From contig LSKF01000123.1 in assembly GCA_001556995.1 (NCBI GenBank), forward strand, positions 1 to 12,143: a DNA stretch of 12,143 nucleotides. The letters are read 5' to 3'. The stretch's first letter is position 1. Every line of letters begins with the position of its first letter. Of the stretch, positions 6,779-11,947 are shown piece by piece. A program made the translations under genes and the position numbers. The notes beneath the pieces were generated by a model. It made no database searches. It saw only the letters and a list, made by a program, of their open reading frames with translations, and had not been told where the DNA came from. This stretch comes from Erythrobacteraceae bacterium CCH12-C2. GTDB taxonomy: Bacteria; Pseudomonadota; Alphaproteobacteria; Sphingomonadales; Sphingomonadaceae.

Positions 6779-7231
6779 TCAGCGCGACAACGCCATTGCG
6801 ATGTCGCGGTTGGCTAGGTCATCAATATGCTTAGCGAGGAGCTTGGCCACTAGCTGCGAGGTGCCACTGGCCCAACGCGGCCTGAGTTCCGCAACCCTGC
6901 GACCGAGAGTGCGATCGAGTTGTCCGGGAAAAGCGATCATGAATTCGTCGAGGAATGCTCCCATGTCCCGGTGCATCCACTCGCATGCGAGAACCTCCTC
7001 GCCAGCGATCGTCAGCAAGATGGCAGCATGGGGACAAGCGCCGCACGCCTCGAAGATCTGCATGGCGCGCTCAAGGCTGATTGCCCGCTCGCCGCGCATG
7101 ATCTTCAGCAACGTCTCGCGATGGACGCCTGCCTCGCTGGCGATCTGATGCTTCGGCTTGTCTGACTTTTCGATCGCATGCGTGAGAACGCGCGCGAGGA
7201 TCGCGTTTGTCTGGATTGCGGATTGGATCAT
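6779..7231 (-). CDS. Xre-like helix-turn-helix regulator
   Basis: The 150-residue product has an Xre-type helix-turn-helix at about 27-60 (KHQIASEAGVHRETLLKIMRG then ERAISLERAMQIFEACG). A helical C-terminal part follows, of about 85 residues and without recognised motifs, containing a Cys-rich short stretch (EACGACPHAA) and ending NRDIAMALSR. Such proteins repress or time genes on mobile elements. I chose the ATG at 7229-7231 because AGGAG lies eight bases upstream; a longer in-frame extension to 7339 has no ribosome site and would run through the repeat cluster at 7278-7348. It sits upstream of the alpA-like gene on the same strand. The repeats just ahead of it are good candidates for its own operators. 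The ligand, if any, is unknown. Confidence 0.8.
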   Translation of the reverse strand: MIQSAIQTNAILARVLTHAIEKSDKPKHQIASEAGVHRETLLKIMRGERAISLERAMQIFEACGACPHAAILLTIAGEEVLACEWMHRDMGAFLDEFMIAFPGQLDRTLGRRVAELRPRWASGTSQLVAKLLAKHIDDLANRDIAMALSR

Positions 7232-7277
7232 GGGGACGACTCCTGACGATGGGCATGTGAGTCGAAGGCATATCGCG

Positions 7278-7348
7278 CATCTCGCCTCTAAGAAAGATAT
7301 TAGAACATATATCGAACATCTCGTCTCTAGGAGTGACAATCTTAGAGG
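7278..7348. promoter_or_regulatory. Iterated repeats ahead of the Xre-like regulator, probable operator array
   Basis: CATCTCGCCTCTAAGA at 7278-7293 recurs as CATCTCGTCTCTAGGA at 7317-7332 (14 of 16 identical, 39 bases apart). CCTCTAAGA (7285-7293) occurs a third time inverted, as TCTTAGAGG at 7340-7348. Between them GAACAT occurs twice, 11 bases apart (7303 and 7314), one helical turn. The cluster begins about 47 bases upstream of the regulator start, the right place for autoregulatory binding sites and promoter. Protein binding is inference. Confidence 0.6.
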
Positions 7349-7578
7349 TCGATTCGTCGATGAAAGGCGACGGCAGGTGCGTGACTACACGGCGGTCTCG
7401 CACTGAAATATCGATGATAAAGCAGACAAATCTCGCTGATGGCAATCTCATCAGTCCGTATGCGTCCGCGCCGAGGCGCTTTGAGGACGCCATCCTTCCT
7501 ACTGAGAATTCCTAGACGCATAGAGAACCTACAGCGAACGCAAGAACGCTGGTCCACCCTCCCACATGGAGTTCTCGA
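7349..7578. other. Upstream stretch of the plus-strand genes, nothing recognised
   Basis: These 230 bases separate the leftward regulators from the rightward genes and must hold promoters for at least one direction. Frames on both strands lack ribosome sites and family resemblance. I cannot place a promoter with confidence. Confidence 0.3.
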
Positions 7579-7860
7579 ATGCAGTCCCTCACCCTCCCCC
7601 GGCGCGCCGCCGCCGCACCCATCCGCTCCGGCATGGCCCGCGCGGCGAACCTTGCCATCCCGGCTCTCATCGCCGGTCTCGCGGCTGGCGCGGCCTATGC
7701 GGGCGCTGACACCACCTTCGATCCCGCGCTTACCCAGTTCACCCTACTTGCCCTCGAAATGTCATTCTCTTCGGCGGAGGGGACCAACGGCCAACAAGGA
7801 GGAACCCCCTATGGCAAGGTCCAAAACCAGCGCGCGCGATGCGCTGAAGAAACTGCGTGA
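7579..7860 (+). pseudogene. Truncated conjugative pilin-like gene (TraA/TrbC type N-terminus)
   Basis: The frame starts with an ATG seven bases after GGAG and encodes a good signal peptide: basic residues, then the hydrophobic NLAIPALIAGLAAGAAYA, with a signal peptidase site AYA|G after residue 41. The mature start GADTTFDPALTQF recalls small conjugative pilins of sphingomonad F-like type IV secretion systems, which continue with two membrane helices around a small polar loop. Here similarity ends at about residue 54 (near 7741), and the rest (MSFSSAEGTNGQQGGTPYG) has no membrane segment. It runs in another frame through the start of the gene at 7811. I read it as the 5' remnant of a pilin gene fused to the leader of the next gene. 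It could instead be a small secreted protein; the family call is from memory. Confidence 0.45.
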
Positions 7861-8041
7861 ACAGCGAGCTCAACTTGACGGTGAGGAAGTTCGTCTTCGG
7901 CAAGAGGTGGCAATCGAGCTCGGCAAAGTGCTGATCGAGTGCGGCGCAGAAACCATCGATCCCGCACAGCTGCGCCAGATCGTCAGTGCATCGATGGCGC
8001 TCGGCGTCGAGGAAACGCTGAAGCGGATTGCTCGGGCGTAA
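7811..8041 (+). CDS. Small helical coiled-coil protein, DUF6437-like
   Basis: The 76-residue protein has a very basic, helical N-terminal half (ARDALKKLREQRAQLDGEEVRLRQEVAIEL) with heptad-like spacing, then a second helical part (AETIDPAQLRQIVSASMALGVEETLKRIA). Small proteins with this ARDALKKL...AQLDxxExxLR pattern are frequent next to conjugation genes on alphaproteobacterial plasmids and integrative elements. I recall them as DUF6437, resembling the small TraC/TraD-like proteins of that setting, function unknown. The start is firm: AAGGAGG lies eight bases upstream of the ATG. Its first codons overlap the end of the truncated pilin-like frame in another reading frame. It is followed by a strong hairpin and a bidirectional terminator. 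A role in conjugation or DNA binding is only suggested by the company it keeps. Confidence 0.8.
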   Translation: MARSKTSARDALKKLREQRAQLDGEEVRLRQEVAIELGKVLIECGAETIDPAQLRQIVSASMALGVEETLKRIARA

Positions 8042-8051
8042 GCACTAACAG

Positions 8052-8086
8052 GCGGCGGCACGGGGTTCGATGCCCCGTGCCGCCGC
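8052..8086. repeat. Perfect 14-base inverted repeat after the small coiled-coil gene
   Basis: GCGGCGGCACGGGG at 8052-8065 pairs perfectly with CCCCGTGCCGCCGC at 8073-8086 around the loop TTCGATG. No T tract follows, so it is not a classical terminator by itself. It stands ten bases after the stop codon, ahead of a real terminator. It could protect the 3' end of the mRNA, or act in DNA form as a cruciform. Confidence 0.7.
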
Positions 8087-8104
8087 ATCGCACGACAACA
8101 GAAG

Positions 8105-8140
8105 AAAAGACCCCGATGGCATGTGCCACCGGGGCCTTTT
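8105..8140. terminator. Bidirectional intrinsic terminator
   Basis: AAAAGaCCCCG at 8105-8115 pairs with CGGGGcCTTTT at 8130-8140, and inside it TGGC pairs with GCCA. The stem ends in A's on one side and T's on the other, so it works in both directions. It sits between the convergent coiled-coil gene (stop 8041) and ssb (stop 8157) and probably ends both transcripts. Confidence 0.9.
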
Positions 8141-8156
8141 CGTAAGGCAAGGACAC

Positions 8157-8546
8157 TCAGTCCTCGTCGATATCGGGGGCGTCCTCGTTGGTGCCCGAGC
8201 GGCCCTTGGTGAGGAAGTCGACCTTGTCGGCGATGATCTCGCAACCGTAGCGCTTGGTGCCGCTCTCGTCTTCCCACTGGGTGTAATGGATGCGGCCTTC
8301 GACCGAAACCATCTGGCCCTTGGTGCAGTACTTGGCGACGTTCTCGCCGAGGCCGTTGAAGCAGGTGACGCGGTGGAATTCGCTGTCCTTGGCGGTGTAG
8401 CCGTTCTCGTCCTTGTAGGTCTTGCCTTCCTTGCGGGCGGGACGATCGGTCACAACCGAGACCGAGGTGATGCTGGTTCCACCTTGGGTGGTGCGGGTTT
8501 CGGGGTCGCGCGCGATGCGGCCAACGAGGATAACGAGATTGGTCAT
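8157..8546 (-). CDS. ssb: Single-stranded DNA-binding protein, element-borne type
   Basis: The 129-residue OB-fold protein binds single-stranded DNA in replication, repair or conjugative transfer. MTNLVILVGRIARDPETR (1-18) is the usual first strand. Phe57 and Phe63 (SEFHRVTCFNGLGENVAKYCTKG) stand at the positions of E. coli Trp54 and Phe60, and Trp91 (HYTQWEDESG) at the position of Trp88, the bases' stacking residues. KGQMVSVEGRIHYTQW is the conserved central strand pair. It is shorter than chromosomal SSB (about 170-180) with almost no linker, and its end DAPDIDED is acidic but lacks the DDxxPF tip that recruits partner proteins. AGGAG precedes the ATG by about seven bases. A structured leader lies 72 bases upstream (8619-8708). 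An accessory SSB for a plasmid or integrative element fits; the chromosome would carry its own. Confidence 0.95.
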   Translation of the reverse strand: MTNLVILVGRIARDPETRTTQGGTSITSVSVVTDRPARKEGKTYKDENGYTAKDSEFHRVTCFNGLGENVAKYCTKGQMVSVEGRIHYTQWEDESGTKRYGCEIIADKVDFLTKGRSGTNEDAPDIDED

Positions 8547-8618
8547 GGGTATTCTCCTGATCGAGCATTCCGGGTCCATCCCGGCTGCAAAACCCGAGCA
8601 GAAGCGCCCCGCGGCGAA

Positions 8619-8708
8619 GCGCACCGAAGGGAAACCCCGATCTGGTTCGGGTGGTGCGGACAGCCGGGCAAAGCCCGGCAACTCGGCCGGACCTGATCGG
8701 GGTTGCGC
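8619..8708 (-). ncRNA. Structured leader of ssb, three-way-junction RNA candidate, copy A
   Basis: In plus coordinates, GCGC at 8619-8622 pairs with GCGC at 8705-8708. AACCCCGATC at 8633-8642 pairs perfectly with GATCGGGGTT at 8695-8704, followed after one mismatch by GGT/ACC. Nested inside is GCCGGGC-AAA-GCCCGGC at 8663-8679. A small hairpin with a C-UUCG-G loop (minus strand) sits between the closing stem and the long stem at 8624-8631. The element ends 72 bases before the ssb start codon. The same layout occurs ahead of the DUF2493 gene at 11301-11404 with different paired bases, which argues for a conserved RNA structure. A cis-regulatory role is inferred; a single-strand replication or transfer origin is the main alternative. 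Confidence 0.65.
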
Positions 8709-9092
8709 GTCTCGACGGGGGGTGATTCAGGGACAGGTTTGCATCGAAGCCGGGTGGAGCTGGATGCGTTGGGCAGGCGTGCCATTCACTCTCGCAACCT
8801 TTGGCCGATGGGACCCTAACCCATCCCCTGAAGACGGAGACCTCTTCTCGCTGAATTTGGAACCGGCCTGCCTAACGGAAGCATCTTTGAGGCTGGCGGC
8901 AGCACGGCAGGGGCGATGCTCACCGTGAAACCTCACGGCCCGCGGCCACGGGCCAGAAATGTCACCTGGCAAGCTCGGTGTTCGGTGGTGGTTCAAGCAT
9001 TATCGGGAGCCGGACGAAGCCCCGGCACGGCTCGTAACCTTGATCGCATCTGCAACAGCTTGCCTACGCGCGCCGTCAGCTCGAACGACAGA
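8709..9092. other. Hairpin-rich intergenic stretch between PIN gene and ssb leader
   Basis: I find no convincing gene here. Three perfect hairpins stand out: GATGGG/CCCATC around seven bases at 8807-8825, CCGTGA/TCACGG around AACC at 8923-8938, and GGCCCG/CGGGCC around six bases at 8937-8954. The last two share two bases and cannot both form fully. On the minus strand they could end the PIN-gene transcript before the ssb promoter, which should lie in this interval. A 50-codon plus-strand frame at 8959-9111 (VRWWFKHYREPDEAPARLV) looks protein-like but has no ribosome site and overlaps the PIN gene end. Confidence 0.5.
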
Positions 9093-9683
9093 TCAGATCG
9101 AATCTGCGTGATTGTTGAGGATCGACGCGGTCACAAACAGGCGGTGCGTCTCGAGCGATTTCAGGAATTCCTGTGGCGACATGTCGGGCCGCCGCAATCG
9201 CATCCGCATATCTCTGATCGCGGCGACGGCCTTGCCCTCATCAAGAGCGATGGTGTCCGCAATAAAGTCGTCCGCCGTGCGCGCCTCAATGTTCATTGGG
9301 GACAGAATGGACGACGGAAAGTCAGCAAGGTTGTCAGTGACAACCGCTTGCGCCTGGCTCTGGACGGCAGCCGCAAGGACATGCTCATCATTGGGGTCCG
9401 GCAGGCCAAACGTCATCGGTTGCTGCGCTTCCTGATCGTCGACAAGAGCTTCAGGAAAAGCTGTCTGCATCGCCCTCACTGCCCGGGCCGCTCGGGCATC
9501 ATGATCTTCGAAACCTCGCTCTTTGAAGATGTTGCGCAGTGCCGATTGCGTTTCCGAAATGATGCTCCGGGCCCAGCGGACGCGAAAGAATTCGGCTTCG
9601 GCAAGCGTCAGCAGAAGGTCGCGGCGGGGCGCACTGACGAGCACGCAGGCATCGATGAGCGCAGTATAGCGATTGGCGAACAT
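9093..9683 (-). CDS. PIN-domain ribonuclease, probable toxin of a toxin-antitoxin pair
   Basis: The 196-residue protein has a PIN nuclease domain over its first 125 residues. Asp11 (ALIDACVL), Glu44 (ISETQ), Asp96/Asp99 (LPDPNDEHVLAAAV) and Asp117 (VVTDN) are in the order expected for the metal-binding acidic cluster of VapC-type RNases. A C-terminal extension of about 70 residues (KAVAAIRDMRMRLRRPDMSPQEFLKSL) is longer than in classic VapC (about 130-140 residues), so this belongs to a larger PIN subgroup. It follows the HTH gene by 12 bases with no good ribosome site of its own, which points to translational coupling. PIN toxins cleave tRNA, rRNA or mRNA; the target cannot be read here. Role as an addiction module for a mobile element is inferred from the pair and setting. 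Confidence 0.85.
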   Translation of the reverse strand: MFANRYTALIDACVLVSAPRRDLLLTLAEAEFFRVRWARSIISETQSALRNIFKERGFEDHDARAARAVRAMQTAFPEALVDDQEAQQPMTFGLPDPNDEHVLAAAVQSQAQAVVTDNLADFPSSILSPMNIEARTADDFIADTIALDEGKAVAAIRDMRMRLRRPDMSPQEFLKSLETHRLFVTASILNNHADSI

Positions 9684-9695
9684 GGATCGCGTCGG

Positions 9696-10154
9696 TCAAT
9701 AAAGATCCGCGCTATCCGCGATGAGCTCATCCAGCGCTTCGGCCCGGGCTTTGTCTCGCGAGGACTTGTAGGCAAAAACATCCTCGGCCTTGAGCCGACG
9801 ATGACGCCCCACCATGGAATGGGCAATGTCACCCTTCTCGATAAGCTTGATGAGGTACGGGCGCGACACATTCAGCAAATCAGCCGCCTGCTGCGTGGTC
9901 AGCATCTGCTGGATCGGGAGCAAGGTGACGGCGTCACCGCTGCCGATGTAACGCAGCAGCTCGAGGAACAGGTCCGACATTGCAGGTGTCAGGGTGATAT
10001 CGACCGGCTTTTTGGTCGCCGGATCGGACACCTGCAGATGCGCTTCGCCGGCCTTGTGTGCCGCAAGGATCTGACGAAGCTGATTGGCGATCTGGCGGTC
10101 ATCGGCAGATGGCAGCCTGTTGCCGAACGGCAAGGCGCTTGCTGGCAATGTCAT
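9696..10154 (-). CDS. Excisionase-like HTH protein, probable antitoxin for the PIN toxin
   Basis: The 152-residue protein has a charged N-terminal region (about 1-80, ending with FLELLRYIGSGDAVTLLP) and then a MerR/excisionase-like DNA-binding domain. MLTTQQAADLLNVSRPYLIKLIEKGDI (84-110) is the helix-turn-helix, and VGRHRRLKAEDVFAYK (115-130) is the wing and following helix. An acidic helical tail (EALDELIADSADLY) may contact the toxin. Antitoxins usually repress their own operon through such a domain while masking the toxin. The order antitoxin-then-toxin, the 12-base spacing and the lack of a toxin ribosome site fit a type II toxin-antitoxin operon. GGAGAG lies about six bases ahead of the ATG. 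The alternative is an unrelated regulator that happens to precede a PIN gene, which is less likely. Confidence 0.82.
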   Translation of the reverse strand: MTLPASALPFGNRLPSADDRQIANQLRQILAAHKAGEAHLQVSDPATKKPVDITLTPAMSDLFLELLRYIGSGDAVTLLPIQQMLTTQQAADLLNVSRPYLIKLIEKGDIAHSMVGRHRRLKAEDVFAYKSSRDKARAEALDELIADSADLY

Positions 10155-10268
10155 TGGTCTCTCCGGCTTGGTGGCTTGCTATCTAGGGAATATTCGAAAT
10201 AAACGCAACACATCGCAATGGGCGCGGCCTTTCCGATTTCCTCAACAAAGACTAATCAGGGCAGCCGC
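10155..10268 (-). promoter_or_regulatory. Promoter region of the toxin-antitoxin operon
   Basis: This 114-base gap is the only place for a promoter of the leftward toxin-antitoxin pair. It is AT-rich in the middle, with the palindrome GAATATTC at 10188-10195 about 34 bases ahead of the antitoxin ATG. On the minus strand TTGCGT and TAGATA are 17 bases apart around it. The boxes are weak matches; the palindrome is a candidate autoregulatory operator. Confidence 0.35.
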
Positions 10269-11213
10269 TCACCCCGGCGGTGCTTTCGGGGATGTGCCGA
10301 GCGGCCCGCGGCGATCGACCACGGTGATCCGCCGAGCCTTGGCCTCGATGACCAGACGTTCGAGCACGCCATTGCCCGGGAAGGCGACGACGTAGCGCGG
10401 ATCAAGCGAGAGCATACGCTCGTTGCGCTTGAAGCCAGCACGGGCGCCCAGCCGCATGTCGAGCGAGAACGTGACCTGCGGGATACCTCGACGTTCAGCC
10501 CAGCTCGATGCCAAGCGGTCGACGCCCTTGGTGTCGCCGCCATGGATGAGCACCATGTCGGGAACACGGTCGCGGACCTTGTCAAGCGTGGCCCAGACAC
10601 TGTTGCCGAAGGTCAGTGCATCGGCTTCGGTGGCATGCCGGGTGCGCCCGCCAGCGAATACGACGGGCGTTCCCTCGGGCACGGCCGCACGGCGTTTGGC
10701 CTCGGTACGGGCACGCAGGAAATCGCGACCTTCGACGAGCGCGGACGTCATCATCGCGCTGTGATTGAAGCGTGAACTGGAGACCGGCTTCCAGGAGGAA
10801 CCGAACTCGTTGAGGTACAGGGCTGCTGCAACTTCGCGCATCTCTTCGAGCGCCAGCATCGCGCTTTCGGCGCATTGTGCCCGCTCGACCTGGGTCTCAA
10901 GATCATGGGTATGAACCTCGGATCCATCGGCCGTCGCAATCAGCGCGCGGACCTCGTCGGTCGCCCGGTCAAGGGCCGTCGATTTGCGGGTCGCAGAACG
11001 GTGGAAGATGTTGACAAAGGCCCAGCCGAGATCCTCTGCATCAGCTTCAAGCGCGGTCCCGGACACCATGGCGAAGAGATCGGACCAGACCGCTTCGAGG
11101 GTTTGGACGACCGCGTCGCGAACCGGGAAATCGCTTGTCGATATGGGGGCAGGACCGATGGAAAAGCCGGCAAGATCGAGCCCGGCGAGTTGGTCGGCGA
11201 ATGATGTGTGCAT
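10269..11213 (-). CDS. DUF2493 (YspA-like SLOG domain) protein
   Basis: The 314-residue protein has an N-terminal helical region of about 180 residues with no known motif, then a DUF2493 domain at about 183-300. PVVFAGGRTRHATEADAL is the first strand and GGR loop, MVLIHGGDTKGVDRLASSWA (220-239) is the second glycine-rich loop, and AGFKRNERML (259-268) and ARRITVVD follow. DUF2493 belongs to the SLOG superfamily of Rossmann-like nucleotide-binding proteins (relatives of DprA and LOG) and is abundant on plasmids and integrative elements. The ligand is probably a nucleotide or nucleic-acid derivative, but function is unknown. AGGAGG stands nine bases ahead of the ATG at 11213. A structured leader (11301-11404) ends 87 bases upstream, matching the one ahead of ssb, so the two genes may be co-regulated. 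Confidence 0.88.
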   Translation of the reverse strand: MHTSFADQLAGLDLAGFSIGPAPISTSDFPVRDAVVQTLEAVWSDLFAMVSGTALEADAEDLGWAFVNIFHRSATRKSTALDRATDEVRALIATADGSEVHTHDLETQVERAQCAESAMLALEEMREVAAALYLNEFGSSWKPVSSSRFNHSAMMTSALVEGRDFLRARTEAKRRAAVPEGTPVVFAGGRTRHATEADALTFGNSVWATLDKVRDRVPDMVLIHGGDTKGVDRLASSWAERRGIPQVTFSLDMRLGARAGFKRNERMLSLDPRYVVAFPGNGVLERLVIEAKARRITVVDRRGPLGTSPKAPPG

Positions 11214-11274
11214 GAGAATGTCCTCCTGACTGGCATGACACCGACGCACCCGTTGATGGCTGCGCCAGCGAGAG

Positions 11275-11317
11275 CCCGTCAGGGCCAGCTTCAGGCAGGA
11301 TTGCGCACCCGTCAGGG
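11275..11317. repeat. Two copies of a CCC-GTCA-GGG hairpin 33 bases apart
   Basis: CCCGTCAGGG occurs at 11275-11284 and again at 11308-11317. Each copy can form a three- to four-base-pair hairpin with a GTCA loop. The second is the side hairpin of the structured leader at 11301-11404, and the first lies between that leader and the DUF2493 start. They may be alternative pairing partners. Confidence 0.5.
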
Positions 11318-11404
11318 GGAACCCGGCTTGGCGGGCTGGCGCGGGCAGGCCTTGAGCCCCAAGGGCCAAGGCCAACACGGGTCCGCCCAAGCCGGGTTGC
11401 GCAA
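11301..11404 (-). ncRNA. Structured leader of the DUF2493 gene, three-way-junction RNA candidate, copy B
   Basis: In plus coordinates TTGCGCA at 11301-11307 pairs with TGCGCAA at 11398-11404. Then comes the side hairpin CCC-GTCA-GGG (11308-11317). The outer stem AACCCGGCTTGG (11320-11331) pairs with CCAAGCCGGGTT (11387-11398). Inside is GGCCTTG (11348-11354) with CAAGGCC (11367-11373), continued past a bulged A by GCCC-CAA-GGGC. On the minus strand both copies share GCGCAACCC at the 5' side and GGGTT, pyrimidines, CCC, a small loop, then GGTGCGC at the 3' side. Base pairs differ between copies while pairing is kept, which is good evidence for selection on RNA structure. It lies in the 300-base gap between the 140-residue protein gene and the DUF2493 gene; regulation of the latter is inferred. 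Confidence 0.68.
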
Positions 11405-11513
11405 GGCTGGCGGCTGGCCCAGGGCCTCTCTCGCATGGCGACAGACCATGAGCGGCCGGCAAAGCTCAGTCAGTAATCGCAACCCAGCACTGCGCCTCAC
11501 CAACTCGCAAGCC

Positions 11514-11936
11514 TCAAGCTGCGCGCTTGGTGTAGACCCCCTCGCCGTTCGACATGTGCCCGAGGCAATCATAGGCGCCGAACATAGCATCGAAGCGGGA
11601 CGCGATCTGGGACAGCCAGCGCTGTGCCCGCGGTGACCGAGCTGTGCGCCAATCGGCATCCCAATACGCGCCGTCATCACGTTCGACGATCCAGACGGCC
11701 ACCAGCCCGCCGTAGACCGATACGCCGAAATCCGCATAGGCATTGCGCATGAGGATCCGGTCTTCCCGGCCGCGCCATCCGTCATGCGGGAAGAGCGACG
11801 GGAAAGCTCGGCCGGCCCGCTCGCGCAGGTCCTCGCGCAGCCATTCGTACTCGAATTCCCAGTCATCGTCGCTTTCGACCTCAAGCACGGTGAAGGCGAC
11901 GATAGCGCCGCTGGGATAGCTGACAGATCGGCCCAT
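11514..11936 (-). CDS. Conserved hypothetical protein of mobile elements, acidic, 140 residues
   Basis: I recognise no catalytic domain. The protein begins MGRSVSYPSGAIVAFTV, has a very acidic, aromatic stretch at about 21-39 (ESDDDWEFEYEWLREDLRE), then HDGWRGREDRILMRNAYADFGVSVYGGLVAVWIVERDDGAYWDADWR and a C-terminal GAYDCLGHMSNGEGVY. Close relatives appear to be common on sphingomonad plasmids and integrative elements near ssb and DUF2493 genes, always as hypothetical proteins. The acidic, tryptophan-rich surface is reminiscent of DNA-mimic or anti-defence proteins, but this is only a suggestion. It starts 11 bases after the end of the upstream gene with GGGAGG between them, so the two are one operon. 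No signal peptide or membrane segment is visible. Confidence 0.82.
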   Translation of the reverse strand: MGRSVSYPSGAIVAFTVLEVESDDDWEFEYEWLREDLRERAGRAFPSLFPHDGWRGREDRILMRNAYADFGVSVYGGLVAVWIVERDDGAYWDADWRTARSPRAQRWLSQIASRFDAMFGAYDCLGHMSNGEGVYTKRAA

Positions 11937-11947
11937 GACATCCTCCC

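Noticed and set aside
8959..9111. Short plus-strand frame with a protein-like segment (VRWWFKHYREPDEAPARLV)
   Set aside because: No ribosome site and it overlaps the end of the PIN gene; mentioned only as part of the gap.
8916..10202. Plus-strand open frame of 428 codons across the toxin-antitoxin pair
   Set aside because: It is antisense to two genes with clear PIN and HTH motifs, has no family resemblance and an amino-acid mix typical of a GC-rich shadow frame.
10218..10775. Plus-strand frame of 185 codons inside the DUF2493 gene
   Set aside because: Antisense to the SLOG domain, whose GGR and HGG loops are clear on the minus strand.
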